A stretch of DNA of 64,000 nucleotides from Castanea sativa (Eukaryota > Streptophyta > Magnoliopsida > Fagales > Fagaceae), in contig NC_134020.1 in NCBI RefSeq assembly GCF_040712315.1, forward strand, positions 11,450,751 through 11,514,750, in the 5' to 3' direction. The translations under genes and the position numbers were made by a program. The notes beneath the pieces are model-generated. The model searched no databases. It saw nothing but the letters and a program-made list of their open reading frames with translations, and was not told the origin of the DNA. This document shows, piece by piece, positions 35,521 through 49,800 of this stretch. Position 1 is the stretch's first letter, and every line of letters begins with the position of its first letter.

Positions 35521-36301
35521 GGGAAAATTACAACTTACTCACTTGTGGTTTGCTCGAAATTCAACTTACCTACTTGTGGTTTGATTTTTGACACTTTACC
35601 CACCTGTAGTTCTTTCTGTTAGTACTCCATAACCCACCTCCGTACTTGCCGTCAGACTAACATCTTATATGCCAAAATTAGAACACAAAACAGATCAAAC
35701 ACACTCTCTCCTCAAAAACACTCTCACACATTTTCACCCACTCAAAACCGAGGAAGAAGGAGACCATTGAAGAAGGCGAGATCAAAACCTCTCAATTTTG
35801 TGGGTCCGCCGGAATATCTGGGTATTTCAAAGGAGGATTCGTTCATTGTGGGTCTGGTTGAACACATCTCTCAGCGCAAAAATCTGGTTTATAATAATCT
35901 TTGTACATATTTGGAAAATTATTTTTTGAGCATTGGTTGGTATCCTAAGGGACTAGCTAGCATAGTCGTCCAAGGGGCTTTGTAAATTTAATGTTTGGGA
36001 ATAGTTTGCAAGGAGCAATGATAGAAGGGGATTCCAAAACAGTTACATGGATGCTTTGAGAAATCCCAAATTGATTTACTAATTGAAGCATGTTGATGCT
36101 AAGCTGCTAATGCTAAGGTGTTACATTAAAGGTGCATGATTTGTTTGTTTTGTTTGAATCTCAAGTCAAAACTAAGATGCTTTAATTTTTAATTTCTTTA
36201 GGATAATATATGTTGGCTTATGTTCTTGGGATCATCATTTTCAGCATAGCTATGCATTGTGAACCCATCTAACCATCATTTGACATTTTAAATTATTTAG
36301 G
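35521..36301. mobile_element. One end of a 'GGGAAAATTACAACTTA' type element, partial
   Basis: Begins gggaaaattacaacttactc with repeated acttgtggttt-type words, a terminal form common in plant DNA transposons. The inverted far end is not found, so it is truncated or diverged. A short open stretch (35767-35985) with FVGPPEYLGI is of unknown origin. Confidence 0.4.
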
Positions 36302-37125
36302 TATTATGCCCGACTTCAGTATAAGTCACCTCTAACATTGAGAGTACCACCAAAATTTTAAAGAGATAGATACACATGTGCCTAGCAATAAACATGGACT
36401 TAAATAATAAATAATTACATGAGAAATGCTCTAAGCCAAAAATAATAAATAAAAGGTTTGGGAAGGTAGTCCGAGGAGGAATGTCTCCTCGGCTAAGCAA
36501 AGCAGAGGTCAGAAGGTTTGATCTTCCATCAAGAGCAACACTTCGAAGGATTTTACTCATAAGGATAAACCTTAGGAGAAAATAGGACAAAGGGAAGCTA
36601 AGAAATATCTAAGATAAGGCTGCTGCGACCGCATTAAAAGCTCTGCAGCTAACCCTCTAGCCGCATTAATGTGGGGTGATACCTGAACAGTGATGTTCAG
36701 CCTTACAACTACTTCCAAATGCTTCAGGAAGGTGCTGATGGGATAAGGATTAAAGCTAGCAACTTGACCTACACGTGGAGGGTGAAGATGAAGAAAGACA
36801 ACATAATATAAGGAGGGAAGGGCTCCTTGATAAAGATCCACCTGAGAATCTAGAGAAAAAAAATTGTAGCAATAAGAATTGAAATTGTAATCAAGTCTAA
36901 AAGAAATATATACAAGAACTATTCTCCTTGGACTTGGCCGAGGAAGGATTTCTTTGCATAAAGCTTATTTTTCTTTGCTTGCATACCATCTTTAGTCCAT
37001 TTTGAACTTTGTTCAATCCATTGAAGCCTAGTTTTTAGCCTATTCTCTATAAATTTATTATATTGGGCTCTTTGGGCCTTAATCCTATTTCCTCTTGGGC
37101 TTAGGACCCAAATCGCGTCCTTACA
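36302..37125. mobile_element. Solo-LTR-like element, family B copy 2 (inverted relative to copy 1)
   Basis: Shares reverse-complement words with 31884-32676, such as agaaatatc...aggctgctg...ccgcattaaa and gtccgaggaggaatgtctcc. It ends CGTCCTTACA before attat; attat also stands just before 36302, a possible 5-bp duplication. The left end does not show the expected TG, so it is tentative. Confidence 0.55.
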
Positions 37126-37663
37126 ATTATATATATAGATTATAAAGTAGATGAAAGTATTTTTATCGAACTAAATGAGCTATTATTCTTATGATCCTTA
37201 TCAACCCAAAATTATATGTATTTTTTTTAACAAATTAGGAAAAAAAAACTTTAACATACTTCTAATCTCATTTTTCATATTTCTTTCAATACAAATAAAA
37301 TAATAACGAAAAATTCAAAGATTAAAATGTCAAATGACAAATATTATTAAGTTTATAGTTTGCGAATTAATTATAATAGCCCAATAGAAGTCAAATGAGC
37401 ATAGGAATAACTTGACATCTCAATCCATCCAACTGGCAATTAGCCATTGACCGACCCAAGCATACCTTGGCGAAGAAGCAATGTGGCCCTTAGAGAGTAA
37501 TGTTCCTAATGAGATATAGGAGCATTCAAACCTCAAACCAAACTGCCAAAAACACAAACACCATTCAAGGAGCCATTAGAAATCAAATTTCAAAACCATA
37601 ATAAAATCAAGGAGAAAATCATTTCCACAGATCGATGAGGGAAAGGTATGAGCAACATACTCT

Positions 37664-37825
37664 AATTTTTTTTTTTTTTACAAGATAGAATTTCTACTCT
37701 AGTATAATTTAAGTGTATATGTGTATGAAGCTCCCTCCTGGAGACTTGAACTCTGGTCTTTACCCCCCACACCTCACAAGCATTTATACTTGTGAAGTGA
37801 TCACTGCACCAAGGGTGTGCGGTGG
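37664..37825 (-). mobile_element. tRNA-derived SINE
   Basis: On the minus strand it starts ACCACCGCACACC and has a box-A-like TTGGTGCAGTGATC and a box-B-like GAGTTCAAGTCTCC, the two parts of an internal RNA polymerase III promoter. It ends in an A-run (T-run on +, 37666-37679). It is flanked by a perfect 15-bp target duplication tgagcaacatactct (37649-37663 and 37826-37840). The perfect duplication points to a fairly recent insertion driven by a LINE. Confidence 0.85.
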
Positions 37826-37840
37826 TGAGCAACATACTCT

Positions 37841-38860
37841 TGAATTCACACTAATTTCGTGGATTATTTTTTATACATCCTTTGACTTAGGCATTCAAGA
37901 GTTTTCTGTCGGCAAAATTTTTAATGTTCTTGTTCTTTTCACAGGTGTTTGTGTATTCAAGTCACCCTCGCAATCACTTGCAACATCAACATGTACACAT
38001 GTTATACAATGAAACATGAAATAAAGTCAAATCATCTATAAAAATAATTATGAATTTGAGTTTTGATTTATTTCTATAAGCTTATTTGTTGAAAATTGGA
38101 AAAATGTTGTTGTATTTTAAAAATTGAGGCTTTAAAAAGTTGCACATAAGTAGATATATAAGATAAAAAGCTATAAAGATTATATATATATATATATATA
38201 AAGGCCTAACCATAAGCCCACAATAAATATATATAGACCTTTAAGAATAAATTTAACAAGTTAGGTGAAAGAAAAAATATATAATTAAAAAGAAAATATA
38301 TAATGGCCTTACAAAAATTTACCAAATGTGAGTATAGTAGATATGGCACTAAGGTTGCGTTTGGTATTGACTGAAAAAGACATTTTTTTTACTATTTATC
38401 TTATTTATGCTACTATTCAGTATTCATTGTCTCATTATACTTTTTGGTACTATTTATAGGTTCTACTATTTTATTTCAACTAGATTTTAGCTTTATTTAC
38501 AGTACTTTTAGCAAAAAACTTTCAGTTTCAACTAAATTAATTGTTCCCAAACAGACTCTAAAAATAATTATATTTGAGAATTGCATGTCAAGTGACTAAT
38601 AATGTCATCAATATTTTCATCTATAATATAAAAAATCTAATATAACTTCAGTATTCAAACATAGAATAAAAAGTAGTCAATAAAAAAGCCAAATTCTATA
38701 TTTTATTTTATTTTATTTTATTGAAATGGTTAGAAACCTCCATTACCTGAAACTCTCCCCTATCCCTGAACCCCTAGGTACTAAATAAAATACCTAAGGA
38801 GGTGCCATAAATTGGGTCAGCTCTAGAAATTATTGCAGTTGGGACCTCCTCGGACCTAGA
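37841..38860. other. Intergenic DNA with a MITE-like piece
   Basis: AT-rich. A (TA)n tract is at about 38184-38202. 38350-38562 has gttgcgtttggtattgactg at one end and caaacagactctaa at the other, fitting the TTTGG/CCAAA MITE group. No gene is seen. Confidence 0.5.
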
Positions 38861-39700
38861 ATCCTTTTTTGTGGCGGTTGGGCAATCTGGTATAATAGAA
38901 ACCAGATCGTGTTTGAATCCACTTGCCAACTCCCTCAACAGATATGGAGGGTCCGTTTGGTACATGTGTTTAAAAACTGAAAATTGTTGTTTGAAAACAT
39001 TTGTGAAAATACGTGTGGGTAAAAAAGTGTGTGAAAATATGTGTAATGTTGTTTAAAAACTGAAAATTGTTGTTTGAAAACACAAATCAAACACCCCCGG
39101 AACTTCGCTATGGGATATTTGAGAGATTTTAAGGAAAACGGGAGAAATCAGCACAAGCATTGTACTGTAGAGAGCAGAAAATGGGAGCCACTTCTAAGCA
39201 GGAAAGAAACTCTGGGGTGGGAGTGGTCATTAGAGACTCAGAAGGGAAGGTTATAGCAGCTTGGTCTAAGTATCTTGACAGACTATTCTCAGTGATGGAA
39301 GGAAGTGGAGGTGCTGGCTATTGAATCAGGTATTCCGCTTGCCAAGGAGATGAAGATATCAAATATCATTATTGAATCCGATGTGCTGGCAGCAATTCAA
39401 AGCGTAGAAAAGGGAGAAACAGGAGGCTGCCTCGGCCATTTAGTTCATGGAATTATCCTCATCCTTAAGGATTTTAATAGCTAAAACTTAAAACATGTGA
39501 AACGGATTTACAACAGAGTTGCACACAAGTTAGCACAGGAGGCCAGAAGGAGAGAAGAATCTCAGGTTTGGAAAGGGACTTATCCTCCCATGATCTCTCA
39601 CCTGATCCAAAACGTTCTACTCCCTGACGGTAGAACTCTCTGTTGTAATTCAATTTCATGATGAATGAAAGTTGACATTTCCATATCAAAAAAAATTTAT
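38861..39700 (+). mobile_element. LINE 3' end with RNase H-like domain, interrupted by a MITE
   Basis: Coding runs WAIWYNRNQIVFES-like at 38875-38945, then after a MITE (38949-39100) GVGVVIRDSEGKVIAAWSK (39215-39272). ISNIIIESDVLAAIQS (39357-39405) and NRVAHKLAQEA (39510-39545) follow, with a 3' UTR and an A-run at 39687-39694. These are the RVT_3/RNase H motifs of a plant LINE clade different from the one at 988-9668. Stops are present. Confidence 0.75.
38949..39100. mobile_element. MITE-like element in the LINE RNase H region
   Basis: Ends gggtccgtttggtac and caaacacccccgg, with a repeated actgaaaattgttgtttgaaaac inside. It splits the LINE coding sequence. Confidence 0.6.
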
Positions 39701-40560
39701 AACAGTGGCTGGTGAACATGTCAAATATGGTCCAAGTTAATGACCAACTCATGTCAAGATCAAGTACGAGTCAAAAACTAGTAGCAGTAAAACAAGTAGC
39801 TACGCCTATTACAAAACACCTTTTTTTTTTTTTTTTTTTTGCTTGCAACGGTTAAACGGTTAAGGCTGGTAAATCAATGAGTTTTAAGTCCAATTTGTCA
39901 GGCCCAGTTTGTAGTTTTTTACTAATTTTATAAAATGTGTATTCTGGATTTTTTTTTTCTTACACTTACAGAGGATTTGGATTGGGCTGAAATGTGCATG
40001 TTTGTGTTACAGTTTTTTTTTTTTTGCTAGACGCGCATCTGTGTTCATTTTTCCCTGTTCATTGGTTATAAACAGTAATTTTAGGACAATAAACAGTAAT
40101 TTTAGACGTGAATAGTATTTTTTATTATTAAAAAATTATTTTGCTACAATATTTTTCAGTTTCAATTTTCAATTGTATTCAAACAGACTCTTAATATCTC
40201 CTAGCACACAATATTTAGCTATATACATACTTAGTCATTGCGGTTGTTTCAGTTGGGTCGTTTACCTTGGAAGAAACAGAATGCCAAAATTAACTACTGA
40301 CACTGTTTGACAATCTTGTCAGTTGCAGATATTCTCTGTGGTGGACTAAAGAAGTTGACAAGCCCTAGCCCAAAATTGTGTTATTTATTTATTCTTTTTT
40401 AATATGAACAAACCCATGATAAAGTATCCATTTCTGTTTTATGGATCTTGTTTTTCCGTCCAAAAAGAAAGGCAAAGAAAATAGCGTATTTTTGTAACAA
40501 AATAATATTATCAAGACTTCCACAACAGCAGTGCATTCATGTATTGAGCACTACAAACCA

Positions 40561-40644
<84 letters not shown>

Positions 40645-40802
40645 CTTGACCATTATATATTACACTCGCAAGAAATGACAAAAATAATCACATGTGCCAG
40701 CTTCTTAGTGCTTGCTAATTAAAAATCACAAGCAACAAAATTTAAGGGTTTTGGAGGAAGCCCTACTCCTGGCCTTGTTTTTGTCTGATTTGAAACTTGA
40801 AA
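39701..40802. other. Downstream region of the RING gene
   Basis: Holds another 'TTTGGAT...CAAACAGACTC' MITE-like copy (about 39971-40193), a T-run (39822-39840), and a (TA)n tract of about 79 bp (40562-40640) within about 240 bp of the RING gene stop, possibly in its 3' UTR. Confidence 0.5.
40562..40640. repeat. (TA)n microsatellite after the RING gene
   Basis: About 79 bp, the longest TA tract in the window. Confidence 0.95.
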
Positions 40803-43800
40803 CTACACATCATATACAGGCAATCGCTCTTGTATTGGGACACGGCAGATGGGGCACTTTTTACACTTTTCACAGCAAGTACTGAAATGCAACAAGGAGG
40901 GAAAAACAAAAATGAAAACAAAAATCATGCTTATTTATTTGACATGGAAATATAAAGAACCAATGTGATACCAGCGGGTGGGGGGTTTTCATTTATCTAC
41001 AACTCTTACTAAGTTCTGAAAGTTGTACATGATAAATTTCATTAACTACGAGAGATTAAAGTATATTGAAGATTCTCTACTATCTACCTAACCCTTGGTT
41101 TTGTCCCTTCTTCCTTTTGAAAGAATATGCCCGCAAAAGGAGAGAGGGATTAACATATGCAGCATAAATAATTCGATTAGATTCGTTGTCTAAATAATGT
41201 AAGTGGATAAAAATGGTCACTGAACCCTGGCTTAAATGGCTCCTCCTCTCACTAGTGTTGATGTGTAGGTTACCGATAAATTATATAAAAATGGATCTTG
41301 GCAGTGTAAGGGTGGGCTGAATTTACCTGCAAAGGATGTGATGCCTGCATGGGAGAAGGACTACATCAATCTGTTCTTCAAAGCATACTCTACATAGGAT
41401 CTTTTCCTGGTAAAATCATCAAATTAGTATGTAAGCATGGGTAGTAGATCCAAACATGTTAGAAAGAGAGTACTAGGAAAAGATTTGACAAAACCATGAA
41501 AGAGCAAAAGCTTGTGGTTGAATATTTAAATCCATGTCATCGCAATATAGAATAACATTGAACTCCATGAATATCAATTTGATTGCATCAGTAACATGAG
41601 TACATCTGTTGTAGTGACAGAGACTCATTTCCTTTTATTTTTTGGGGTCACTATGCCCACAGTTGGTGTCCTTGGATATCGACAAAAACCAAGAGGAAAC
41701 TGTTATAACACTATGTGTGCATTTGCATAGCGGCAGAATTATTGTTTGCGTGCATTTACTTTTTTGGCTGAGTCCCACGGCACTGTTCATGACCCAGCCA
41801 AACTCAGCAAAACGCAAATTTCTAGGTAAATTTGGGTCCTATGGCATTATTCACACATTTAAAAATTATTTTGCTACAGTATTTTCGGTAATAAGTCAGC
41901 AATATATTTTCAGTTTTCAGCAAATAAGCGGTATCCAAATACACCCTACATTATCAATGCCTTTAGGAAATGAAATTGAATGAGATCTATGAGCTCTATT
42001 TGTAAGAAAATGCAAGTTTAAATGTTTTTTTTTACTAATAATAGTTGATTCATCAAAAAGAAATATCAAAAGAGGGCATTTCCTATAAGAATAAATGTAA
42101 AAAGAGCTACTTATCAAAAAGATATATCAAAAGAGATTTGTATAATTGCTTTCGTAAGTCCTGAGAATTTAATAATGCAGAATAACCTTCTGGACTTTTG
42201 AGCCTTAGATTGTGGAGCACAAACAGCAGTTAAATCTGATCGCCATTACTTTATTTCTAGGATCTCAATATATATTTACCAACAAGGGAGCTAGAAATCA
42301 ATATCTTTTCATTGGATACATTTGCATTGAACTCTTTCAGGTTCTGGAGATGCTTATTTTATAGCTTGGTTTTACTTCTTCATCCAATCATTATTTCCAT
42401 TTGCTTATAAGAGATCTCCACTGACTGCAACTTCAGTGCTGTGTTCTCAACACACAATTGTGTTTCCCGCAGACCTGTCTTTTGAATTTCTTGGGATTTG
42501 ACTTTTCAAGGCCCTAGAGACTGAGTTGAAACTCCAACAACAGCAAACCAGAGTCATTGAGAGGGAGTCAGATAAAGAATGAGTGATTTTTTTATTTTTT
42601 TCAAAAAGGTGATTGGATAGACCTGTGAGGCCCATCTGTGCCAGGCCCCTCCTACTGAGATCTGTCATAATCCCACATAGCTCATGAGACAGCAGCCCAG
42701 TTGCTTGCATATGGACCAGCATGTGAGGCAGGTCCATATTGAATCTGCATCCCACCAGCTTGATTTCATTTTCTCACTAGGGCTGTTCAAGGTCATTGCA
42801 CCACCGACCATGCTGACCCAACCAAACTGTATTGGCCACTTTTGATGGTCTTCTGTGGCGTCAGCAGTGGGTTTTGTTTTTTACAAAACCGACCTCTGCA
42901 TTATGGTTGACAACTGGGGATTTGCAAAGCCGACAAAACCGCACCACCCACAGCCTGAATATATTATTCCCCTTTGCTCCCCTCCCCCGCCCTTCCAATC
43001 TACACAGATCAGCCACCCAAGCCTAACACCGCTGCATGTCACCGCAAGTCTGCCACCCAAACTCCCACCACCACAAATCCAGAAATTCACAAAGAAGCCC
43101 AAATTGAGAAACCCACAGCTAAAACTCATGTAAATTTATTTTAATTATTTTATTTATTTATTTATTTTATTTTTATAGTTATTATTATTATTATTATTTT
43201 ATTTCCACCAATGTCAACCACTCAACACATTAGAGGAAAACCACGGCTGCCAACTTCAGCTTTCCATTCTCTACAATGCAGCTGCAGTTTTTGGAGAGAC
43301 CTGTCTAATTGGTGCAGTGAAAAAATGCCTCCAAAAACCTATAGACCGCACTGATGAAAGCCCCTAACTCTCACTCTTACACCCAGGTTAAAAATAGCCT
43401 TGCTAGGTTCTTATTACAATTCTTTGTTTAACTTAATATTCCAGTACACGATCAGGCACCTACATTTGATGGACATTGATACCCATGGATCTTCACCAAT
43501 TGGTTATACGAGATGGACTAATTCTTCGAACGAATATGTTCATCAGATGATAGGAAAATAAAGGTTTGCCAAGATGAGACTATAGGTAAAGCCAAAGAAG
43601 ACTGGTAGAGTATCGAGAACCTCAACCTTAGACGGAGTTAAGTTTTACATAAATGATTTGGTTTAAATGAAATAAAAACTCAAAGAGAAATATCTACCCA
43701 AAGAATCAGGGTTACTTTTTATATCGAAGAAACAGTTTGAGACGAGGGAACAGACAATATGACTGTTAGGTGTAGTTTCTTGTTCTGTATCCTAGTCAAT

Positions 43801-46800
43801 CCAAGACCTGTCTGAAGGATTAAGTCAATGGGTCATTCCCCTCAAGGGATGACTGATAGAAATGAAAGTGCAGCATCCTACATGGTAGACAATCACATTG
43901 GTGACAAGATTTTAGTGACGAAGAAACATCAAGAACCACCAAAAGCTACTGCTGAAAGAAAAGTACAAGTGCCAACAAATGTTGCTACAGCGCTAAACCA
44001 ATGAGAAGTGAGAACACACTGAAAAGTCTAGTGATGAGCTGGAATACTGTAAACATGCGTAGTAGACTTAATACAGTCTGTTGGAGAGGCAGGTATATTG
44101 CTTATCACTGAGAAGGAAGATTTCCCACTTCTTGATTATGAGAGAATTTACAAAAGAGGAAAGAATTAGAGGGCGCACATCATGTGAAAAATGAGTTTGA
44201 CACATCTGCTACTAATCAAACCACTTCAGGGTGAATAAAGCGGAAAACTTGATACAATGGTGCTTTCTTTGGATCAAAACAAGGCTACAAGGCCATATTG
44301 TTCGCAAGCTATACCGCATTGATTTTATCATTAACTAATGATACAGTAGTGCATAAGGATTCTTTATTCTTAGCGTTGCCAAAAGTGCTTCAAAAGTAGT
44401 TCTTATCATTAAAGACTACAAAATTTGAGGCTAAGTTTTCTTCAGCCAAAAGAGAATGGTGTCAGGAGTGTGAAGAAAATTTTATTTTAATTTAGTTGCG
44501 TTTAGTTTTAGAATTCAATTTTTTTACCAATGGTGTTGGTCCACTGAATTTTATTTCAGATTTTATTAGCTATCTAGGAATTAGTATTTTATTTAATTTC
44601 TTATGTCAAGTACATGTTGATCAAAGCCACGTGCAGTCAAAAACATACACCTCATAGAGCCTAAATGCAAGGCACAAAATGTAAGTGTGCTTTTTATCTA
44701 AGTAAAATGCACATTGTCCAAATATAATGTATAACCTCTAATAAAATTTTCATAACCTGTAAGGACAAGATAATAAACTCAAAATTGTATTATATTTTTC
44801 CCATGAGCTCAAATAGATAGCACAACAATCAAACAAAGTTTATGGGTTCAAGTTTTATATAAGTAATTTTAATTTTTAAAATTTTTATATAGTAAACTTC
44901 AAAATAATTATCAATGCTCAATATGATGATAATCTCGTTATATAAGGTTTAAACATGACATTTTATAGAATTTTCCTGTGCTGTACATAAATAAACAACT
45001 GTCATAGCCATGATCAAAATGAAATATATAGTCCAATCTAAATATTCTCAAAGGCAAAGACAAAAAGCACAAGAACCATAAATTATCTTGTTAGCGTAAT
45101 TTGATATGTAAACAAAAAATTGTTGATATATTGCAGCAACTTAAGAATAGAGTTTTTATAATAAATCATGATCCACTTCATTTCCTACAAGTTGGGTGGT
45201 TGATATTAATGATTCATATATATTTTAGAAAACAAGCTTACTTCAACAAAGCAAATCACTTAGACCTTGGGGCTTTTTGAGCTTTGGGCACAATTTCATC
45301 AACATTGGTCAAGATTATTTTTGTAATTCATTTATTGGGATTTGGCCTGGTAGACATATACTCCAATGGAGACAATTTTTTATGGTAGATGAATAAATTT
45401 ATGTTAGAATTTTTTCAAAGGCTTCATGTTGATTCTAGGCAACCTAGGTGTTGATTTCTAGGTCTTCTATCGTGCTCTGCTGGTTCGGAGAAACACTAGG
45501 TGCCAATTCCTAGGTTTATACATTTTACTGTTTGTTTTCCCACAAATTACTTCAGAGAATTTTGGAAATGCTTATATTTTGGAAGGGTTTAAAATCTAAA
45601 CCTTAAATATAATTGACTAGAAAAATGTGAGTATGGTAATTCTTGATAATTAATTCAACAGCTTGAAAAGGAGTGGATGTTATTGTAGTAGTTGTTTATG
45701 ATTTTCAAAAAGCAGTACTCAGAAAAATTTACATGGATATGTTCACTCAAGGTTCGAAATATTACATTTTGAAGCCTTTCATACTCCTGCTGGCTGAACT
45801 TTGTAATCTCTGTTTGCTCACTAAGTGCAGCTTGTAATCTCCAGATCTGAGATGAAAAGAATTGAAAATATAATATGGAAAAAGTCAATTGGAATAAAAT
45901 AGATTTAAAATTCACTGCAATTTTAACCAGACCAAGTAACAGATATGCTGTTATGTGGACAAAATGATGCAAAAAAGAGGTACAATTGCATAATAGGGAC
46001 AAAAAATATTGCGTTTACCTCCTCAACAAGATCTGATTTAGGCATTTTCTTCACAATATCAGGTGCAAAAGTGTTATACCTGAATGATATGGATTAAGCA
46101 GAGATCAGGAACAATAATCATTATTCATGAACTACTCTTTCAGACTACAAAGATACCATGCAATAGATTTAGGAAAAAAAAGGGGGGGGGGGGGGGACAA
46201 TGAGATGTAAAAAGAATTACTAGAAAGCATTATGAAAATACACAAATCCCACAAAAAGAATACATGCCCTGACAGGGTATCGTATAGTTTGTTGCAAAAA
46301 TCAATATTTTATAATACAAATATATAATCTTTCATGACTGACCAATGGAGCTATGCACACAAAATACAAGGGGTTGTGCAGATCCATGGGCGTCATATGG
46401 ACAGAATAGTTTTTACTAGAAAAGAACACCACCACAATTTTTCACATAAACAGACACTTGACTAGCTAGTGACTAACATAGATATGGTAAAGTGATCATC
46501 TGCTCTTATGGTTGTGTCCATTAATCAATGGAAACAATGGGAAATGAAATTTTTTTATATTCTTCACAAATTCCCAGACGGAAGAACCACAATGTCTGCC
46601 ATTTTAGAAAACTTCTTAGCAATTCTCTTAGTGACAGAAGGTAGAGATTTTGTTCCTGAAGAATGAAGATCAAAATTTTAATACAATACCGGCATAGTCA
46701 ATCATATTGTTCATTGGAAAGTGGCTAGTCTAAAAGCCATATTATGCATGGCATTTATGTTAAGAAATAATATCCACCATGTGCAAGCATTAACTACAAT

Positions 46801-49800
46801 GAAATATTAACACAACCAACTTAAATCCTTAGAAACTCAACATAGAAAAACCGAGGCTCTCTAAGTTGAGGACAAGTTAGCAGCCAAGCACAAAAAGAAG
46901 ATTGCATAAATAAAGATATCCCATAAATAAGGTACTGATGTTAGAATAAAAAACACTCACCCAGAATCCCCAGCACTATAAAGTCTAGCCTGTTCCTCTT
47001 GACTTCCTTCATCAATTGACCACCAACCTAGCAACCTATTAATAGGAATGAACCAAAAGTAACAAGGTTGCTTGACAGTAGCAGCTTTTACATTTTGTTT
47101 GCGCTTTGTATTTGTTCAGCTTAAAAGAATCCAATAAAGGCCTTTCAAATATTAAAAATAGTAATAATGTTAAACCATTACCTTGATCCACGATGCAAAA
47201 ACCCAAAAAAATCAAAAGCTTTTGATGCTAGAGCAATATATGTCCCAGAGCCAACTTCACTATGCAGTAGAAGAACAATTTTCTCCACTAATCTATATGC
47301 AGCAAATAAGACCCCAGCTCCTTGCAACAAAAAAAGAGGAGCAAAAAGGACTGGAAATGACATATGCCTAGCACCAGACGGTGTTCCCTGGGGAAAAAAA
47401 ATAAAAGAAAAAAAGGTAATATAAATTAATGAATACAACTTAAAGAACTTCCAAATATATTCACAATTCAAAGTTTTCAACATTCATACCTCTAAGCGCA
47501 TAAAAAGCAGGATCTGGAAACCAATAAAAGGAACTTTCATTACATGTCCACCAATGTCCTGCAGGTTGCACATCCCACTTTGGTGCTGGTTTTCATCTGA
47601 AGAAACCACTAAGCCTCTATTCCAGTCAACATATCTAAAAGTCATTGAAGATGAACAAGATTCTCTAATCTGAGACTGCCTATGAATAGCTGGATTATAC
47701 CACTTTGTACAAACAAGAAAGGCAAAGCACTCTGCTATACTGCAAATGGATGAACAAGAATTATCTCAAGAAGCAGAGACCAAATATACCATCATCAAAC
47801 ATTACTGCAAAAAAAAAAAAAAAAAAAAAAAGAATCATACCCAAAGTTTATAAATAAGTCCCACCAGCCTAGAGCAGCTACGTCACCTGAATGTAGTTGT
47901 AAAGAAAGTCAGAAATAGTATTTTGTTGTGTGAAGACAGAACATGAGTCTAAATTTTACATGCAAACACAACACAGCCACTGTGCATACCGCACATTGAT
48001 TGCATGTTTAGAGTTGTTAGAATTATGGTTCAGTTATTAAATTCACTATTTCCTCACAGCTTAAGCTTTAGAATTGGTAATTATACATGGTATCAAAGTA
48101 GGAGATCCTAAGTTCGATCTCTAACTTTACTCTACCTCCCATTTAAAATGTTAAAAACCCCATGTGTGAGGAGGGAGTGTTAGAATTATAATTAAGTGAT
48201 TAAATTCACAATTTCCTAGCTGTTTAAGCTTTTGGGAAGATTGGTAATTATACAAGAGCCATGTGTTTCAAAGTATCATCATTGATATTCTAATAACATA
48301 GACCATGAGAGCTGGAATTCAACATCCACGCCCTAAGATTTTTTGGAATATGAGCAAAAACAGCATGAGACTAGGTTAGCCTATTAGGAACATAAAATAA
48401 ATCTTATTCCCATTGATAAAGCTATTTAAAGTTCATATTGATTTCCTGCCTATTCCTCTTTCAACTTTTCATTAATTGAAAGGATATACTACACTTTCAT
48501 CGCGATGCATCAAAATGCTGCAGTTTTGCATGATACAAGTCAAAATTAATACATCTGTTGACATGTGGCTTCATGGCCGTCCTACAAGAGGACGAGGGGG
48601 CCGTTCTAGTGGATTCTCTTGTCCACGTGCAAACCACACTACTTCCACTGAGGACATACCTCCAGCACCAACTTCAGCTCCTACTCATGAGAGGGCACTT
48701 AATACCAAGGAGTCGGCACAGGTGCAAACCACACTACTTCCACTGAGGACATACCTCCAGCACCAACTTCAGTTCCTACTCATGAGAGGGCACTTAATAC
48801 CGAGGAGTCGGCACAGCTGCGTCAGTTTATGGCTCGATTGGAAACATCTATGATACATCCTCATCCTTTGCCCATTCAAGTAATTTAGCTACAGCCCTTA
48901 ATGCATCCTCAACAAAGTCTGGTGATCCTTGGGTAATTGACTCAGGAACTGCAAATCATATGACTGATAAATCCTCATCTTTTTCCTCCTATAACCTTTG
49001 TTCCAGCAAGGACAAAATTATAGTAGCCAATGGTTCTTTATCACCTATCTTTGGTAAAGGTTCAATTTTTGTGACTCCATCCATGGCTTTATCTTCTATG
49101 CTTCATGTTCCTAACCTGGCTGCAGATTTATTAGCTATTTGGAAAGCATCGACGCAACTACAGCGGTGCCACATCGGCGTCCGGTGGGCGATGCTGCTAC
49201 CTGCATGTTGGTGCTTTTTTTTTTTTTTTTTTTCATTTTCATTTCCGGATTCGCACCGATTCGGGTCGAATCGACTCGTATTGGCCAGTCGAAAACCGAC
49301 CTATTTAGGCCATACCGGCCGATTCAGTCCGATACTGGCCGATTCAGGTCGAAATTCAAGTAAGAATTATTTATATTCGAAAAAAAAAAAACCTAAAACC
49401 ATCCCTGTATTCTAATTTCAATGTTTTACTTTCAAACTTGTGGATTGTATTTAATTTATGAACATTGTGTTTTAGTTATCATCTATTATTGCTCTTAAAT
49501 TTAGTATGTGTTTATATAATGTGAAAAAGTATGCTAGAAAATATAAATAAAAATATTTTTAATAATTTTTTGATCGCCACACCCGTACCTTACTTTTTCA
49601 AAAATTGTTGAGTCCCGCACCAGCATCAAAATTTGGAAACGCACCCGTGCTTCATAGTTAGCTATTGCTCGTATAACCCTTGAGTTAAATTGCCGAGCCA
49701 TTTTTTACTCATCCTGTTTTTTCTAGGTTCTAACCACAAGGCGTGTGATTGGCAGCGGTAATCTTAAGGATGGTCTCTACTATCGGGACACAATCGAAGC

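Noticed and set aside
49139..49657. Mutator-like (MULE) call with a 9-bp duplication
   Set aside because: A 9-bp match is possible here, but aligning the start with the other two copies gives 8 bp, as in the copy at 56362-57323, so hAT-like is preferred.
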